Both the position numbers and the translations under genes were made by a program. From NCBI RefSeq assembly GCF_000002425.4, contig NC_037275.1, positions 12,693,715 to 12,757,714 of the forward strand: a stretch of DNA of 64,000 nt. Reading direction: 5' to 3'. This DNA is from Physcomitrium patens (lineage: Eukaryota > Streptophyta > Bryopsida > Funariales > Funariaceae). The notes under the pieces are model-generated. The model was not told the DNA's origin and did not search any database. It worked only from the letters and a program-made list of their open reading frames with translations. Positions 1 through 12,691 of the stretch are shown here, piece by piece; positions within the stretch are counted from its first letter, which is position 1, and each line of letters opens with the position of its first letter.

Positions 1-2071
1 CAAATTAATTTAGATTGAAAAGAAATAACTTATTTTTTACTACCAAATATCTTCAAATGTATTACATGTGTAATTTACATAATGATCAATTAATTTTTAT
101 TCAAAAGACACTAATTAAAAATATTTAAGAATATTATAAGTAAATCAATCATTTAGGCTTATTGTTATAGAAAACCAATTTTTTTAATTTAAAGTCAAAA
201 TTTAAACTTGTAAAAGAATTAGAGTATTTTTAAGTGTTTAAAAATGTATCTAAGTAAGAACAATAGTATGATTGTTAAGACATCTTCTACTCCTTCTCAT
301 TTTAAGAAAAAAAAAATATTTATTTATACAATTAAAGAAAACTAAGAGCTTATTATTATAGAGATAAAAATCAAAAAAATTAAAACTTTTAAGGATAAAA
401 AAGAATCATTAAGAAGCTATAGTATGTAAAAGATACATAAATAACAATGTTATCCTTCTTGTAAGCAATATATTCTATGAGAAGGTAATGACTACTTAGA
501 GTATAATAACAAAAATATGTTGTATTTTAATATAAATAAGAAACATGTCAAAATATTTATGTTTTTTGTTTAATTGAAATTATATAAAGTCATCAACTTC
601 ACAATTCCAAATGCATAGGTGCAAAGTATAGAAAAAAATTAAAAATAAATAAATAATAGATAAAAATGATAAAGATTTAAATATAAAAAATAATTTTCAA
701 ACCTCTATGTTAATGATTTCAAGTGTTGGTTTCAAATGAGTGTTTTGCATCCAAAGAAATTTATTGGCTTGAATTTTAAAGTAAAAGTATATTAGTTGTT
801 AGATTGTATTATATAATAGTAGATGTGAGTTTTAACGAGATATTTGCACATGTAGCTAAACTTAATATTATGAATATTTTTTTCTTATAGAACATCATTT
901 GACTTGAACATAAATCAATTAGATGTGAATAGAACCATCTTAAATAGAGAGTTTGAAGAAGCCACTCATATAAACCAATTCAATAGAATTGTATAAGATG
1001 ATAATGAATTTATTTTATGCATTTTGAGCAAGTTTTTGTATGGCATAGAGAAGCAACAAATAATAGTGGTAAACCATTAAACTACAAAGTTTTTGTGATG
1101 CAAATTAGACTTGTGATAAAAATAATGAAAGATATATTAAAAATACTTATTATTTATTAAAGTATAAACTATTTTTAGAATTAAAAAGATACAACTATCA
1201 ATTGCATGTTAATTGAAATATATGCTTTTGTAATTGAAATTTTAAAAAAGATAATAAGACATTATAAATAAATATAACTTAGATATGTGTAAGAAATATG
1301 GATGTATTATATTTAAAAAAAATTAAAATACTATTTACAAGCCAAGCATATTAATATAAAATATGATGATGTTCAAATATTTATTAAAGACCAAGTAATA
1401 GGCATAAATGTTTGTATTAAAAGAACTGATTTGTAATAAGTTTACCATTACACATTATAAAATCCTATATCATAAGTTAGTAAATAAATTAGAGCAAAAA
1501 TAACTAGCTTCTTACAAAGTAGACTTATCAAATATAGTATTGAAAATTTGATTTTTATCTATATAATACAGATTCTTAGATATGAGACAAAGAGACATAG
1601 AAGCCTTCTTAGTGGCAAAAATCAAAGTAATCGTTAATCGGCAAAAATCCTAGTAAAATATGGAGAAAGACCTTAAGTTTACTATATGTATAGCAAGTCT
1701 TTTTATAACTTTTATGTGTCCAACTGCATGGATCTTTGCTTGCATAATATAAAAAATAAAATAGATATTAGTTAGTTTATTTGAAGTTGAACATTTTTAC
1801 TTTTTTCACTTCAAAATTGTATTTAATTATAAGCCAATAGACAAGAATATATTGAGATTAGATTGATATATTTATAATTAAATTTAACACAAAATTTATA
1901 GTTTTTAAACTTAAAAATATAGCCTCAAATATATGCTTGTGTATTGGTTTGAAGTTATAAATCATAGAGATTTTATTGTTGAAATTTGAACTTTTTATCT
2001 TTTTATTTTAATTTTAATTTCATACAAATCATAATCCTCAATTGAATCTTATATGAATTGATAGTCTACAA

Positions 2072-2111
<40 letters not shown>

Positions 2112-2640
2112 GAGAAAGAGAGAGAGAGAAGAGCCCAACCAATTGTTTCATTGTGGTATTTCTTAAATGAAGTAATAATTAGAATAGGTCAAAAAGTTAA
2201 TCTACCATGACATAAACAAAAATAATAATAATAACAAGAATTTGAAGTTGGAAGACATGTTATTAATATCATCAAAAGAATAATAATTATTGGTTTCAAT
2301 TACATACTTATTGCAAAATGATTACAATCTCCAAAACAAAAAAGAAAAGAAAGATATTGATAAATCTTTGATCAAGAATACATGATACAAGATTGTTGAA
2401 ATCTTCTCACTGCCATTCATACTTTAAACCATTGAAAAATCTTTTAATATGAGATCTGTAGTCCACCATCTTCTTCTCAAGTGAACAAACATGCACATTT
2501 AAATAGCCACTTTATTATATACACATGAACAACTTAATAACAACTTTTTATTTTATTTTTTATGTGTATCATGAACCAAACATTATCATGCTACAAATGC
2601 AAACAAGTTCACAGCTCTAAAAACCGTTTAGAGCTCAAGG
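1..2640. other. AT-rich intergenic DNA, no gene seen
   Basis: This stretch is strongly AT-rich, has stops in all frames at short intervals, and shows no recognisable protein domain, RNA gene or clear LTR. It contains homopolymer A/T runs and one AT/GA microsatellite. Old, unrecognisable transposon remains are possible. Confidence 0.7.
2075..2130. repeat. (AT)n followed by (GA)n microsatellite
   Basis: An uninterrupted AT dinucleotide run passes through one GT and continues as AT, then becomes AGAG repeats to about 2130. It is a compound simple repeat. Confidence 0.9.
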
Positions 2641-3283
2641 CTTTGTGAACATTCTTGAAACCACATCCTCATTTACATCATTTCACTGCGAGTATGTAAA
2701 GATTTTACGTTCATTCACACATTCTTTCAGTGATTTTGGGTTCATTCCGTGCTTCATTCCAACATCTTATCACCACAACAACGACATCATCATCATCATG
2801 ACATGATTTGCTACAACACATCACAACTCGAAAAGGCCTCGAACATTCGTCATTCGTTCCTCTTTCGATGGCTGACCTCACACTTCCACGCAACCCAAGT
2901 GATTTTCAATCATCCCAAACTGAGATCATTCAAAGCCCCAATCTTCACCTCCGTAACAATTCAACACAATATGGCGTCCCATTACAATCCTTCTCACCAA
3001 TGATCCATTCTCCTTTCAGCGGTTTGTGCAGTTAGCTCCAGTTTGGGTGTGGAGACGACTTCCGCATGCTCCGACGTCATCACTCAGTCTATGTTCAGTC
3101 TATGCCCCAGTTGATTGCGTAACACACATGCACAATTACCTTTTTCGGAGAACGGGGGAATCTCAGCGGGAGGGCAGAGACGCAAACGGAGAGCGCAACT
3201 GCGCAGATAAACCAAGGCAGCTAGAGACGAGAGCCAGTGCCGGGATGGGCCGGGCGGGGCAGCCAAGCCCACTCCAAGCAGGT

Positions 3284-3289
3284 CACGTG
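3284..3289. promoter_or_regulatory. G-box (CACGTG) upstream of the bZIP gene
   Basis: A perfect CACGTG palindrome sits in GGTCACGTGCCC. G-boxes with ACGT cores are bound by group A bZIP proteins (ABRE-type sites), so the downstream gene could regulate itself. The position relative to the transcription start is unknown. Confidence 0.5.
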
Positions 3290-3708
3290 CCCTGGCAGCA
3301 CCATGCAGCGCCACCTGGCAGCTTCAAGTGAATCAGAATCGCAATCGCGGGGCCAGGTGGGGGCCCGAGCCCGATCCGCGCGGGAGCCTGCTCTGGGGCG
3401 GGCTCGTGGTGCGCGGCGGAGGCGTTGCTAGGCAGCCTCGTTGCCGACTCCAGGTCCAGCGCAGTCGCAGCCTCCGTCCCTGGCATGAAGGTGTGTGTGT
3501 CCGTGTGGCTGGTTGCGCGTGGTGACGTTGTCCAGGCTCTCCATTCCATCCAAGCCTAATTATGCATCATCATCCCTTGTGCAGTGCCCTGCCACGCTCC
3601 TCGCTCCCAGTCTCGTGACCCATCCCAGTTCCAGATTCCGCTGCAGTGCAGCCTCACACGCAAGCGCCTCAGGAAAGGGCTTAGGCAGGCACCAGCAACA
3701 CCAGCAGG

Positions 3709-3716
3709 TACGTGGT
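3709..3716 (+). promoter_or_regulatory. ABRE-like ACGTGG core or possible splice donor
   Basis: TACGTGGT contains the ABRE core ACGTGG. The same bases form CAG|GTACGT, which fits a 5' splice-site consensus, so this could instead be a leader splice donor. Sequence alone does not decide between the two. Confidence 0.35.
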
Positions 3717-3887
3717 GACCGTAGCAGCAGCACAGCAGGCAGCCAGCAGCAGCAATTGTGGGAGTGGGCCGTTCCCCTGAACAGCGGCTTGTTTATCAAT
3801 CCATCTCATGCGGTGGCACCACCAGTGCCTCGCCGCTTGTCACTTTCTCATTCCCGCTGCTTTTCTCACACGGAGTGTCGGTCCAGC

Positions 3888-3898
3888 ACAGGTGAGTT
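3888..3898 (+). other. Candidate 5'-UTR splice donor
   Basis: ACAG|GTGAGTT is a near-ideal donor, with the cut after 3891. It lies where the sequence changes to the GT-rich skew seen in the coding introns. The matching acceptor is uncertain; GGCAG|GTCC near 5542 is one candidate. Leader introns ending shortly before the ATG are known in ABF/AREB genes. Confidence 0.4.
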
Positions 3899-5699
3899 CT
3901 ATGGCATCCGCTCCGCTGGTTTAGGTCAGCTTTGTTTCCGTCTTGGTCCGTTGCGATTGCCTTTGTGCGGGTTCGGTTGGTTCGAGGCGTTGGCTGCCTT
4001 CCGCTCTCCTGCCCTTGTTGGTCTCGTCGTTTTCCTCTCCGTTCGCGCTTTTTTGGGATAGCGTGCGTAGTTTGCCGCGACGCGGCGGTGATGATCGGCG
4101 GTGGTTCTTTGGAACTTTGGGATTGGGGGTTGATGGAATCACGATTAGGTCGCCGGGGCTGGGGAGGGGAATTTGCGGAACTGGATTGGTGGCAGCCCTT
4201 GGGAACTGGAGGTGGAGGTGGAGGGGGAGATGCGGATGCGGTGGGTGGGAGCTGCATGCCGTCCCTGGTTTCTGAGCATTTTGGTTTGATTGAGGTTCGC
4301 GGAGCGAGTTTGCGCATGTGCGAGGGCGGAGTCCGGATTGTGCCTGGCAGGACGTAGGGGTAGATTTGGGGCGGGTTGACGGTGGCGAAGAAGCTGGTGG
4401 GGCGACTGCAGCGTCGATGGGTAGGTTAGAGATGGATTGTTTGCAACGGTGATATGGAGGAGTGGGTGTGTCGGGAAGGTTCTGGAGGCGGGATCCGGGG
4501 TGGCGTGTGGGCACACGGTTGCGAGGGATCTCGTGGAGTGTTTGGTCAGGCATGAGCGATGAATCTTTGTGAGAGAGGCGGTTGTAGCCGTCGTGATCGT
4601 GCGTTGTTGAGAAGTCGTCAACTTACATGGCTGGTGTTTCGCCCAGAGCACAATGGCGATGCCGTGGTGGTGGGCTTCTGCTTTTTGTGAGCTGAGGGGA
4701 GGCGTGTGAGGAAGTGTGAGTGGTCGCCATGACGTAGCGATATGGTGCTTAGCATAGCGTGGCGGTGAGTTGAGATGAGGTGACGTGACGCGAGGGAGGG
4801 GTGTGGGGAAATCAGAAGTATTTTTGTGTATTTGGAGTACTGAGGACTTGGTGCTCGAGCCAAGGCAGAATGTGGAAGGGGAAGCTGAGCTAGTGGATGT
4901 ATCGTAGACGGCGTGGAAGTTGGAATCGGTGGTGCATGAGGATGTTGGTGTCGACGACCTGTGTAGTAGTGCCGTAGACTGCGTCCTGATCGAGGGCCTT
5001 TATTGTTGGGAGTGGGTCCGGAGAGCACAGGAGAGTGGTGTCTGAGTGGTGGTTTGGCATTGGTTTGGACCTGTGAGTTCGCAAGAGCGTGAGTTTTTTT
5101 GTGTTGCGTGCATGGATGGGTGGCGGGTTGGCACATTGTGTGTGGGTGTGTGGTTTGCGAGAGGCAAGTTGAAGAAACATGTCTGTGCAAGCAGACAGGG
5201 CGGTGGTTTTGGTGCGTGGACCGTGAGCTGAGACTTTGATTGCGTCGCGCAGGTGCAGATGTGGAGGTGTGGGTGTCTCGGAGTGACTGAGAGCATGGAG
5301 GTGTGGATGGGGCTGGGTCTGGACACTTGACGTGGTTGAGTGCCGGGCGTGTGTGGAACGCCGAGAAGGCATAGTGTAGCACATGCGTAGACCCGTTGCG
5401 GTGGGAGGTTGGAGGAGAGGAATTGGAAAGGGATCACAGGAGTGTCGCAGACTGTGTTTCGGCACGAGATTTGTGGTGGTGGGGTGGTATCTCGCAATCG
5501 GCCCCCACGCACCCCGCCCTGGTGGTGGTGGTAGAAGCCAGCAGCACTGGCAGGTCCGGACGCCCGAAGCCGGGCTCGAGATCGCGCTGCCCGCAGGGCG
5601 GCAGCTTCCGAGGGTAAGAAGCAAGGTGGTGCGCAGGAGGAAGCACAAATTGGATCGCGTCCGCTGAGTCCGCAAGGTCAAGTTCGGGGTGGGGGAGGG

Positions 5700-7997
5700 A
5701 TGGGCGCGAACGGGGCGAGTTCATCGGGCGTCAGCAATGGGCTGGCGAGTTCGAGCCTAGCGGGGGCTGGGAGCCGGTTCAATTCGCTGGCCCCGCAGTC
5801 GCCGATATATTCGCTGACACTGGACGAGTTCCAGACTGCACTCTCGGAGCCGGCGAAGAACCTTGGGTCGATGAACATGGACGAGTTTGTGAAGAACATA
5901 TGGAGCGCGGTATGGACTAATGACGAGAGTCAGGCCATGGCCGAAGCAATGGGGCCCCTGGGCGACGCGGGGCAAGGCAGCGGTGAACTGTCGAGGCAGC
6001 CGAGTCTGCAGAAGCAGGGGTCGATCAGCCTGCCGCGAACGCTGAGCATGAAGACGGTGGACGAGGTTTGGAATGACATACATCGGGGGTTGTCGGAGCA
6101 ATCCGAGGCCGGCGGGGAGCCTGTCGGAGGGGGTTCGGAACAGGAGAGGACAAAGACATTTAAGAAGATGACGTTGGAGGATTTTCTGGTGAAGGCGGGG
6201 GTGGTGATGGAAGATTCGGAGGCGGCGACGCAAGGGTTCAGTTCGTTTATGGGTGGGGCGGGGAACCAGGAGAAGAGTAGGATCGCGCACGGAGGAAGGG
6301 CCGGCGAAATTGTGCCGACGCTGTCATTGTCCCCTGCAAATGTGATGACGAGTCAGGCGACGATTGGATCCATGCAGATAGACGCGTACAACAAGAACCA
6401 GGCTGCTGGCACACAGCAGCAGCAGCAACAGCAGGTATGAGGGCAAGCCCTGTGCGAGAGGCCGTGCGTGTGTTGCCCATGTCCCAGTGCAGTTGAGTGG
6501 AGGGCGTTGCAGTTGTTGTGGTAAGATTTGTGGGAGGATGTTGACGGGTGGGGGTTGAGTAGGATAGGAGCACAGCTTGTGCAGAGCTACGATGGGATGG
6601 TGGTGAGGACGGGTGTTGGGCAATGCGGGGCGGAATGGTGTGGATGGTAACCATGGAGTAGAGTCATTGTGGTAGATTGTGTGGGGACGCGTTGGTATTC
6701 ATGTTTGGCAACGGTGTGGTTGGCACAGCAGGCTGACTGGCTGCGCAGTATCGCACAGCAGCAGGCAGCAGCGGAGGCCGCTTACGCGAACGTGGCGGCG
6801 AAGAGGATGGGGAACGGAGCCGGTCCGATGGTGGGCATGGGCGGATTGAGGATGGGTGGAGCGATTGGGCCGAGCATGGGGCCAGGGATGGGTGGGGCGA
6901 TGACGGGCGGAGGATTGGGGTTGGGTCTCGGGGGCGGGATGACGGCGAATATGGGGATGGGTGCGAATTCTCCACCAAGTCCGGATTCGGATGGTGGGCG
7001 CAGCGGTCTGTCGCTATCGCCGATTCAGTATGGGGCGGATGGGTCGGTGCGGGGAAGGAAGAGGGGGTCGGATGGTGCAGTGGAGAAAGTAGTGGAAAGG
7101 CGGCAGCGGCGGATGATCAAGAACAGGGAATCGGCGGCGCGGTCTCGGGCCCGGAAGCAGGTATCAGAGTTGCGTTGGGGAAGGGGGAGGGGGGATTTGG
7201 GTAAGCAATGCATGTGGGGAGGGGCGGTGGAGTGAGCGTGCGGATTGTGGGCGAGAGGCGGTGGATCGCTAAAGATGTGTGATGTAGCACTGCAGGCTTA
7301 CACAGTGGAGCTGGAGGCGGAAGTGAGCCAGTTGAAAGAGGAGAACATGCGATTGAGGAAGCATCAGGTATGCACGAGAGGACCTGAATGTGTGAGATGG
7401 TTTGTAGTTGGCAAGGCCGGGGCGTCGTGGCAGTTGGTTCAGCGGGTGGGCAATGGAGGGGGGTTGTGTGGTTGAAGTGCGTGGGGTGGTGTATGTGTGC
7501 GTGGCGAGAAACTGCGGTGGTGCGGCAGCCGTAGCATAGGTGGAGGTGGGTTGAGTGATTGAAGGGACAGTTGTGCGCAGTTAGTGGGCGGGGGATGAAG
7601 CAGAGGCGTTAAGGGGTTAGGCGTCGGTTAGGGTGCGTGGTGTGAAGTTGTGATAGAGCGTGGAAGGCATGGAAGAGGATGGTGCGAAACGGAGCGGCAT
7701 CTGATGTGGTATGGTGGGTGAATTGCGTGTTGTGGTGCAGGAGGAGGAGGCAGAACGCAGGAGAAAGCAGGTGGGTGCACGTCAGAGGTTGGGTGTGATT
7801 TTCAGGGTTGGGCAGTTGCATGCGCGTGTTGGTAGCACGGTGGTGGTTTGGATGGGGGTGGGACGTGGAGAAGGTGTGAAGTGACGAGGTTGACGCGATA
7901 GTGTTTGCAGATAACGGAGATCTTGCAATCAGCGACAAAAGTTGCTGGAGTGGAGAAGGCCAAGGGTCTGCGGAGGACAAGGACGGCGACGTGGTAG
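5700..7997 (+). CDS. Group A bZIP transcription factor, ABF/AREB/ABI5-like
   Basis: Predicted nuclear DNA-binding protein of 450 residues that would bind ACGT-core (ABRE) sites in abscisic-acid signalling. Exons: 5700-6434, 6732-7160, 7296-7367, 7741-7770, 7911-7997; all introns are GT-AG in phase 0. Domain C1 is at about residues 34-70 (PIYSLTLDEFQTAL). C2 is at about 97-128 (ISLPRTLS, KTVDEVW) and C3 at 155-171 (KKMTLEDFLVKAGVV). A Gln run ends exon 1 and a Gly/Met-rich stretch fills about 270-335. The basic region ends at 388 with the invariant N376-x7-R384 (IKNRESAARSRARKQ). The zipper has Leu394, Leu401 and Leu408. The protein ends in LRRTRTATW, the C4-type tail. RxxS/T sites for SnRK2-type kinases are visible (RQPS, RTLS). 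The ATG at 5700 is chosen because C1 follows at the usual distance. The 10-codon exon 4 is the least certain exon. The ABI5 and ABF branches cannot be separated by eye. Confidence 0.93.
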
Positions 7998-8655
7998 GCG
8001 GGAGTCGGGGTTGTCTTTGGCGGATTGGTGTGCGAGGACTGTCTTCGCGGTCGGAACGATGACAGCGGTGCCGGAAGTTGAACGATGCTCCAGGAGCAGG
8101 ATGCGAGTCGTGGACAATCGCGCGGATGTATTTCAGGGCCGGGATTTTCCAGCGCATTCCCTTGGGTTCCTTGGCATGTGTTACATGAGGTGCTGGCGCA
8201 TGCTCGCGCAAGGATCGGATCGAGGCAGCGGGGTGAAGTGATCCGCTTCGTTGAAGAGCTGTTGCAGCGAGAGCCGAACAAGGGGATGGTAATGCCCGTT
8301 TGTGGGGAAGCGGAAGTGCGGGAGGAGTTATCGATTCCGGAATCTGGATACAAGCACTGGGCGCCCGCTTCATATGACAAGTTGAACGGGGCGTCAGTAT
8401 CGAGGTCTTTGTGAGCTGAAATGTATAGCGAGTGTGGTCGGTGCGGAGAGACCATGAACGTCTGTTTTGAGCCCCGTCATGTATACATATCACTGCAGCC
8501 TTTTGGCATGGGGCGTCCATTACATTGTGGACAAAATGTCGGTGACAATTACTAGGTGTATGGCCGCTGAGTGTGGTCGATTGAGTTAGGACTAGTATGC
8601 GGCGTTGCACATTTTCACCTTGACTTTGACTTGTATGTAGTTTTTATTTTAATCT
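7998..8655 (+). other. Probable 3' UTR and downstream flank of the bZIP gene
   Basis: GC-rich sequence continues after the stop to about 8600 and then turns abruptly AT-rich, consistent with a 3' UTR of up to about 0.6 kb. No convincing second gene is present; the open frames here have no recognisable domain. An AT-rich segment around 8635-8655 could hold the polyadenylation signal, but I see no perfect AATAAA. Confidence 0.45.
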
Positions 8656-8945
8656 TTACTAGATGAACCCGTGTAGTTGTCACGAAAAGTATGACTCAAA
8701 TGAAGTATTTTTTTGAAAGATATGTTTGTGAGCCAATGACTATTTTTCCAATTTTTTTAGAAAAGAAATAAATAAAATTCACAGTGGAACTTTCAGTTAT
8801 GAAGTAGGAGAGCTAAACCTGTGTCATTGTCCAGGATAATATGCAAAAAAAGTATTTAATTTTGCTCAAGGAACCACTTGTGAAAATATTTTAAAAAAAA
8901 AAAAAACATTAAATTATATTAAAAAATCATAAAAGTGTATTAAGA
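8656..8945 (+). repeat. Degenerate direct repeat, copy 1
   Basis: Begins at ACTAGATGAAC and runs to the AAAAAATCATAAAA motif. It aligns by eye over its whole length with 10851-11150, sharing for example GAAAGATATGTTTGT and ACTACTTGTGAAAATAT-like blocks. The copies are about 2.2 kb apart in the same orientation, so they may be LTRs of an old non-autonomous element or two insertions of one dispersed repeat. No TG...CA ends or target duplication are clear. Confidence 0.6.
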
Positions 8946-10850
8946 TGTCATGGTTCTTGAAGAATAATTCACAGTAGTTTGGAAACGTATGGGATTTAGG
9001 AAACTGGTTTGCCTTTGTGAAAGTAATATCCAAATGGTGTAAATGCAATCTACTCAAGTAAACTTGATTGAGGTCAAGCCAGAAAATAATGCTTGCTTCA
9101 CTACAACTTTTTGGTGCAACTTCAAATAATTTCTTATTCCATTGCACCTTACTATGTTATTACCAGTGGTAATAAAAGTGCCTTCAAAATTGAATGAATT
9201 GCATGATGTCTCTTACATTGGCCCACTCCCAATGAAGTTGATCACTCTACTCTTGAATAATAGCTTGTTGCTTATAACAATAAGACAATGAATTCCTTTA
9301 GTTTGGGATTAATTCTACAGGGATGACATTGAAGTTGAAGTTCTTTCTTCTTTAATTGTTGACAAATTGTAAGTTTCCAATGTTAAAACTCATTGTTATC
9401 ACTTCTACACATGATGCCTTAAAATGCCTCTAATCTTGCACTTCTTGTGTAAGTCAATTAATACAAAAAGATACATGACTTGAAGCTACTTTGAAAACTT
9501 CAAATAAAAGATCTTAAATTAAGAATCAAATAATTTCCAAACTTTCTGCAATGCCACAATAATATATAATGCCATAATGACTCTCACCAATCAGCTTTCA
9601 CTTGATTATTCATAAATTATTTTAAAATTTGAACAATTAACTACCAAAATGACAAAGCATACAACACTCAAATCATTTCATCTTAATACACTCACTTTGA
9701 AATTTCTAGAAATACACTCATTTTATAATGCAAAGCATAATGAAATTTTTGTGTATTCAAAATTACATAGAAATTTTTTTGTGTAATTTTTTTGTCTAAT
9801 ATTCTACAATGCAAAGCACAATGAAAATTTTGAAATGCAATACAATACAAATACATATAAATTTTTGAAACTTTTGAAATATTTAGAAATACACTCACTC
9901 TGTAATACAAACCTTGGTAACATGTTTTTAAAAGAATGGAGAACATGGTTTTTGAAATACTTGAAGTTTTGTCAAGTTTTCCTCTTTAGTTGAATTATAA
10001 ACTTATCCTTGTTCTATACTCTCACCCACAAATTCTTTTATAGATTCTTGGATAGAAGCTCAAATACACTGCATAGATATTTGAGGTATAAAAAATAAAA
10101 ACTTTTGACAAATGCATATTACAATTACACAGTGGAACTTCAAAAAAATACAAAAAAAAATTACAATTATGACTTCCTCTTCATCAAGGACCAAATTTTA
10201 CCTTCAATTGCATTGCATACATGCAACAAACAACACATTGCTAATTCTATCCTTGTTCAATTAATCTCTAGCATTTCACATTTAATTAAACTTCAATAAG
10301 ACAAATCCATGAAGTGAATGAAATCCACTATTTGTCTTAGCCGTTTATCTTGAATTTGCATTGCACAGTGCTATTTGTATTATGATCCTCGAGTCTAATA
10401 CAATTGAGTGCTTGATAGGTCCATTCTTTATTAAACACTTTTTAGTTTGGGCTGTATTTAGATAGACTCGAGGGCCATGTGAATCAAAAGCTACTTTTGC
10501 TTGTTAGTTAGAGCGTCTCTTAAAGCTTTGAGCCCTTCCTTGCAATTTATGATTTTTTATGAAATGCCTTGATCATTGATAAAATGCCTTGTAAAATGCC
10601 TTATTCATTTGTAAAATGACATATAGAACATCCTTCGAACTTCAAAGAAGAAAAACTCTTTTAATGAAAACAAAGATCCATCTATGCAACCATCGAGAAT
10701 TACTACTTGAATCCTATAGAGCTCCTTGATGAATTACAAAATGTAGTGATGAACTATAAAGTGTGTTGTGAATTCCATTTTGATGAAAACAAAGATTGAT
10801 CCATGCAGTGAATGACAACTATTACTTGTCTCTTAAAGCAATCTTAATAT
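8946..10850. other. AT-rich DNA between the direct repeats
   Basis: No coding region is recognisable. Around 9690-9915 there is a degenerate local repeat: AGAAATACACTCA and TGCAAAGCA(C/T)AATGAAA recur about every 85-100 bp. If the flanking repeats are LTRs, this would be the non-coding inside of the element. Confidence 0.5.
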
Positions 10851-11150
10851 ATAGACTAGATGAACTTGTGTCATTATCATGGAAACTTTGACTCAAATGA
10901 AACTATTTTTGAAAGATATGTTTGTAAGTCAAAGAATATTTTTCAAATATAAATACAATAAAATACAAATAGAAAGAAATAAAATACACAATAGAGCTTT
11001 TAAGTATGAAGTAGGATAAATAAATCCATGTTGTTGTCATGGATAATATATATAAAAAATAGTTAATTTTGTTCAAGGAACTACTTGTGAAAATATAAAA
11101 AAAATAAACATTAAATGATATTAAAAAATCATAAAATTATTTTAAGATAT
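10851..11150 (+). repeat. Degenerate direct repeat, copy 2
   Basis: Second copy of the sequence at 8656-8945 in the same orientation. It has many point differences and small indels, so the duplication is old. Confidence 0.6.
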
Positions 11151-12690
11151 TTAAAGATGTATTAAAGTCAATAAATAAATATAAATATAAAATATAAAAT
11201 ATAAAATAAATTACTATTATTTATCTAATTAAACTTTTAGAAAAAAATATTCAATATGGAATTTAAATTATCATTTCTAAAGAGAAGAAAGTTAATAAGA
11301 TAAGTGGAAGTGCATTGAAAGGATGCTACATGAAATTGACCATGGAAAAAAATTGGTTATTGTAGATCCAAACCAACATGCTTCGTCGATTGTCTTTGGA
11401 ATTTATTTATTATTATTGCAAATGCAAGACAGATTGGAAATTGATTTTTATATAGAATAAATAGAAGTTCTTTTGTTGTCAAATTTAATATAATCCAAAA
11501 AATAAATACTAAGTTTCTAGAATTTTTTTTGTGAACTCTCAATTATACTCTAAAATTTAAATTTTTGTTATTTTCCTATTTTATGATAATTGAGCATGAT
11601 AGATTAGGATTTATATAAGTAGAATTTAGTTTTATAGAATTTTTAGGATTACAACCCTTAATAATATAAATTATAGCTTAATTCCTTGAATTAGATTAAT
11701 TAGGACTAAAGTGATAAGAGTTAAAAAATTAGAATAGTAACTTAATTAGTTTAATAATTTAGAGGTTGTTAGTCATTACTATGAGGGTTGACTAAAAGCC
11801 TATGAGTGCACCTATAATCATTCACATGATTTAGGAGTTGGAATTATAATTCTCTAAAAGATTTAGTGAAGTTAGCAATGATAATTTTGAGTTTTCCTCC
11901 AAATTTGACAAATTAAAGCGGCATACTGGCTCTTCTAATTAATGGGAGTCTTTTTAATGCAATGGTGGCACTAGATTTATCCCGTGGAGTTAATAAAACA
12001 AGATCAGTACCCTCTCCTTCAAAATACAAGTGAAGCAATGAAATTCTCATTTTGAAGAATTTTACAAAAAAAATGTCAAGATCCTTGTAAGTAAAAACTT
12101 GCATAAAAATTATAATTGAGGATGGATTGAGGCATGTGAGTAGTTGATCTTAACTTAAAAAGGTGTTTTGAACACAATAGTGAAGTTAGATTTACCAAAA
12201 AATTCTTTCTTGACCACTTACAAGAGCCATCAGCCTTGGTAACGAGATTGGCTCTTGGATGAATGAAGGCCGTAGATCTAGATTGGGGATCTTAAAAATC
12301 AAGGGTGGAGATGTAGCCACCCTTCTATGAGCCTCCACTTAATTGTATAAGAGAGGCTTGGTTTTCCAAGCCCTCTCTCTCTCTTCTTTTGGGTGAAAGG
12401 CGAAGCCATGCCAAAATTTGGCCAAAATCCTAATCTTAATTTTATTTAGATTTTAAAACTCATTGTGAACCTTGTGATTGTGTGTGTATGGATTTTGAAT
12501 TGTGAAGGATGGTCATTAAGTTTTAAAATATGCTTCATTGAGGTAGATAGGTCCCTCGGCCTCCCAAATATCCGAAGGATTTCAAGGGCCTCGGATTTTC
12601 CTCGATTAGTCACTCATTTTCTTTTGTTTCGATGTGAAATTCCGAATAATTGTAGCTTTTGTTGTTAGCTTTTTGATAAGATAAGACTTG
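11151..12690. other. AT-rich intergenic DNA, no gene seen
   Basis: No supported gene. The stretch 12180-12420 is less AT-rich and includes a CT-rich run near 12380-12396. It may be an eroded transposon fragment, but I could not assign it. Confidence 0.6.
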
Positions 12691-12691
12691 C

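Larger units (their letters stand above)
2700..5699 (+). promoter_or_regulatory. Promoter and long GC-rich leader of the bZIP gene
   Basis: Base composition changes sharply from AT-rich to GC-rich near 3030 and stays GC-rich into the bZIP gene that starts at 5700. A G-box lies at 3284 and an ACGTGG core at 3710. From about 3900 to 5500 the + strand becomes strikingly rich in G and T and poor in C, the same skew seen in the four introns of the gene. This suggests that much of the interval is a 5'-UTR intron (inference). Open frames here on either strand, including long - strand ones between 4145 and 5681, match no family I know and look like products of composition. The transcription start cannot be fixed from sequence. 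Confidence 0.6.

Noticed and set aside
4145-5681. Overlapping - strand open frames (168-263 codons) in the bZIP leader
   Set aside because: They are Pro/His/Ser/Thr-rich complements of a GT-rich strand, mutually overlapping in several frames, with no known domain; an effect of base composition.
7609-8610. 333-codon - strand frame antisense to the bZIP 3' exons
   Set aside because: It runs across well-supported exons and introns of the bZIP gene and shows the same composition-driven residue content.
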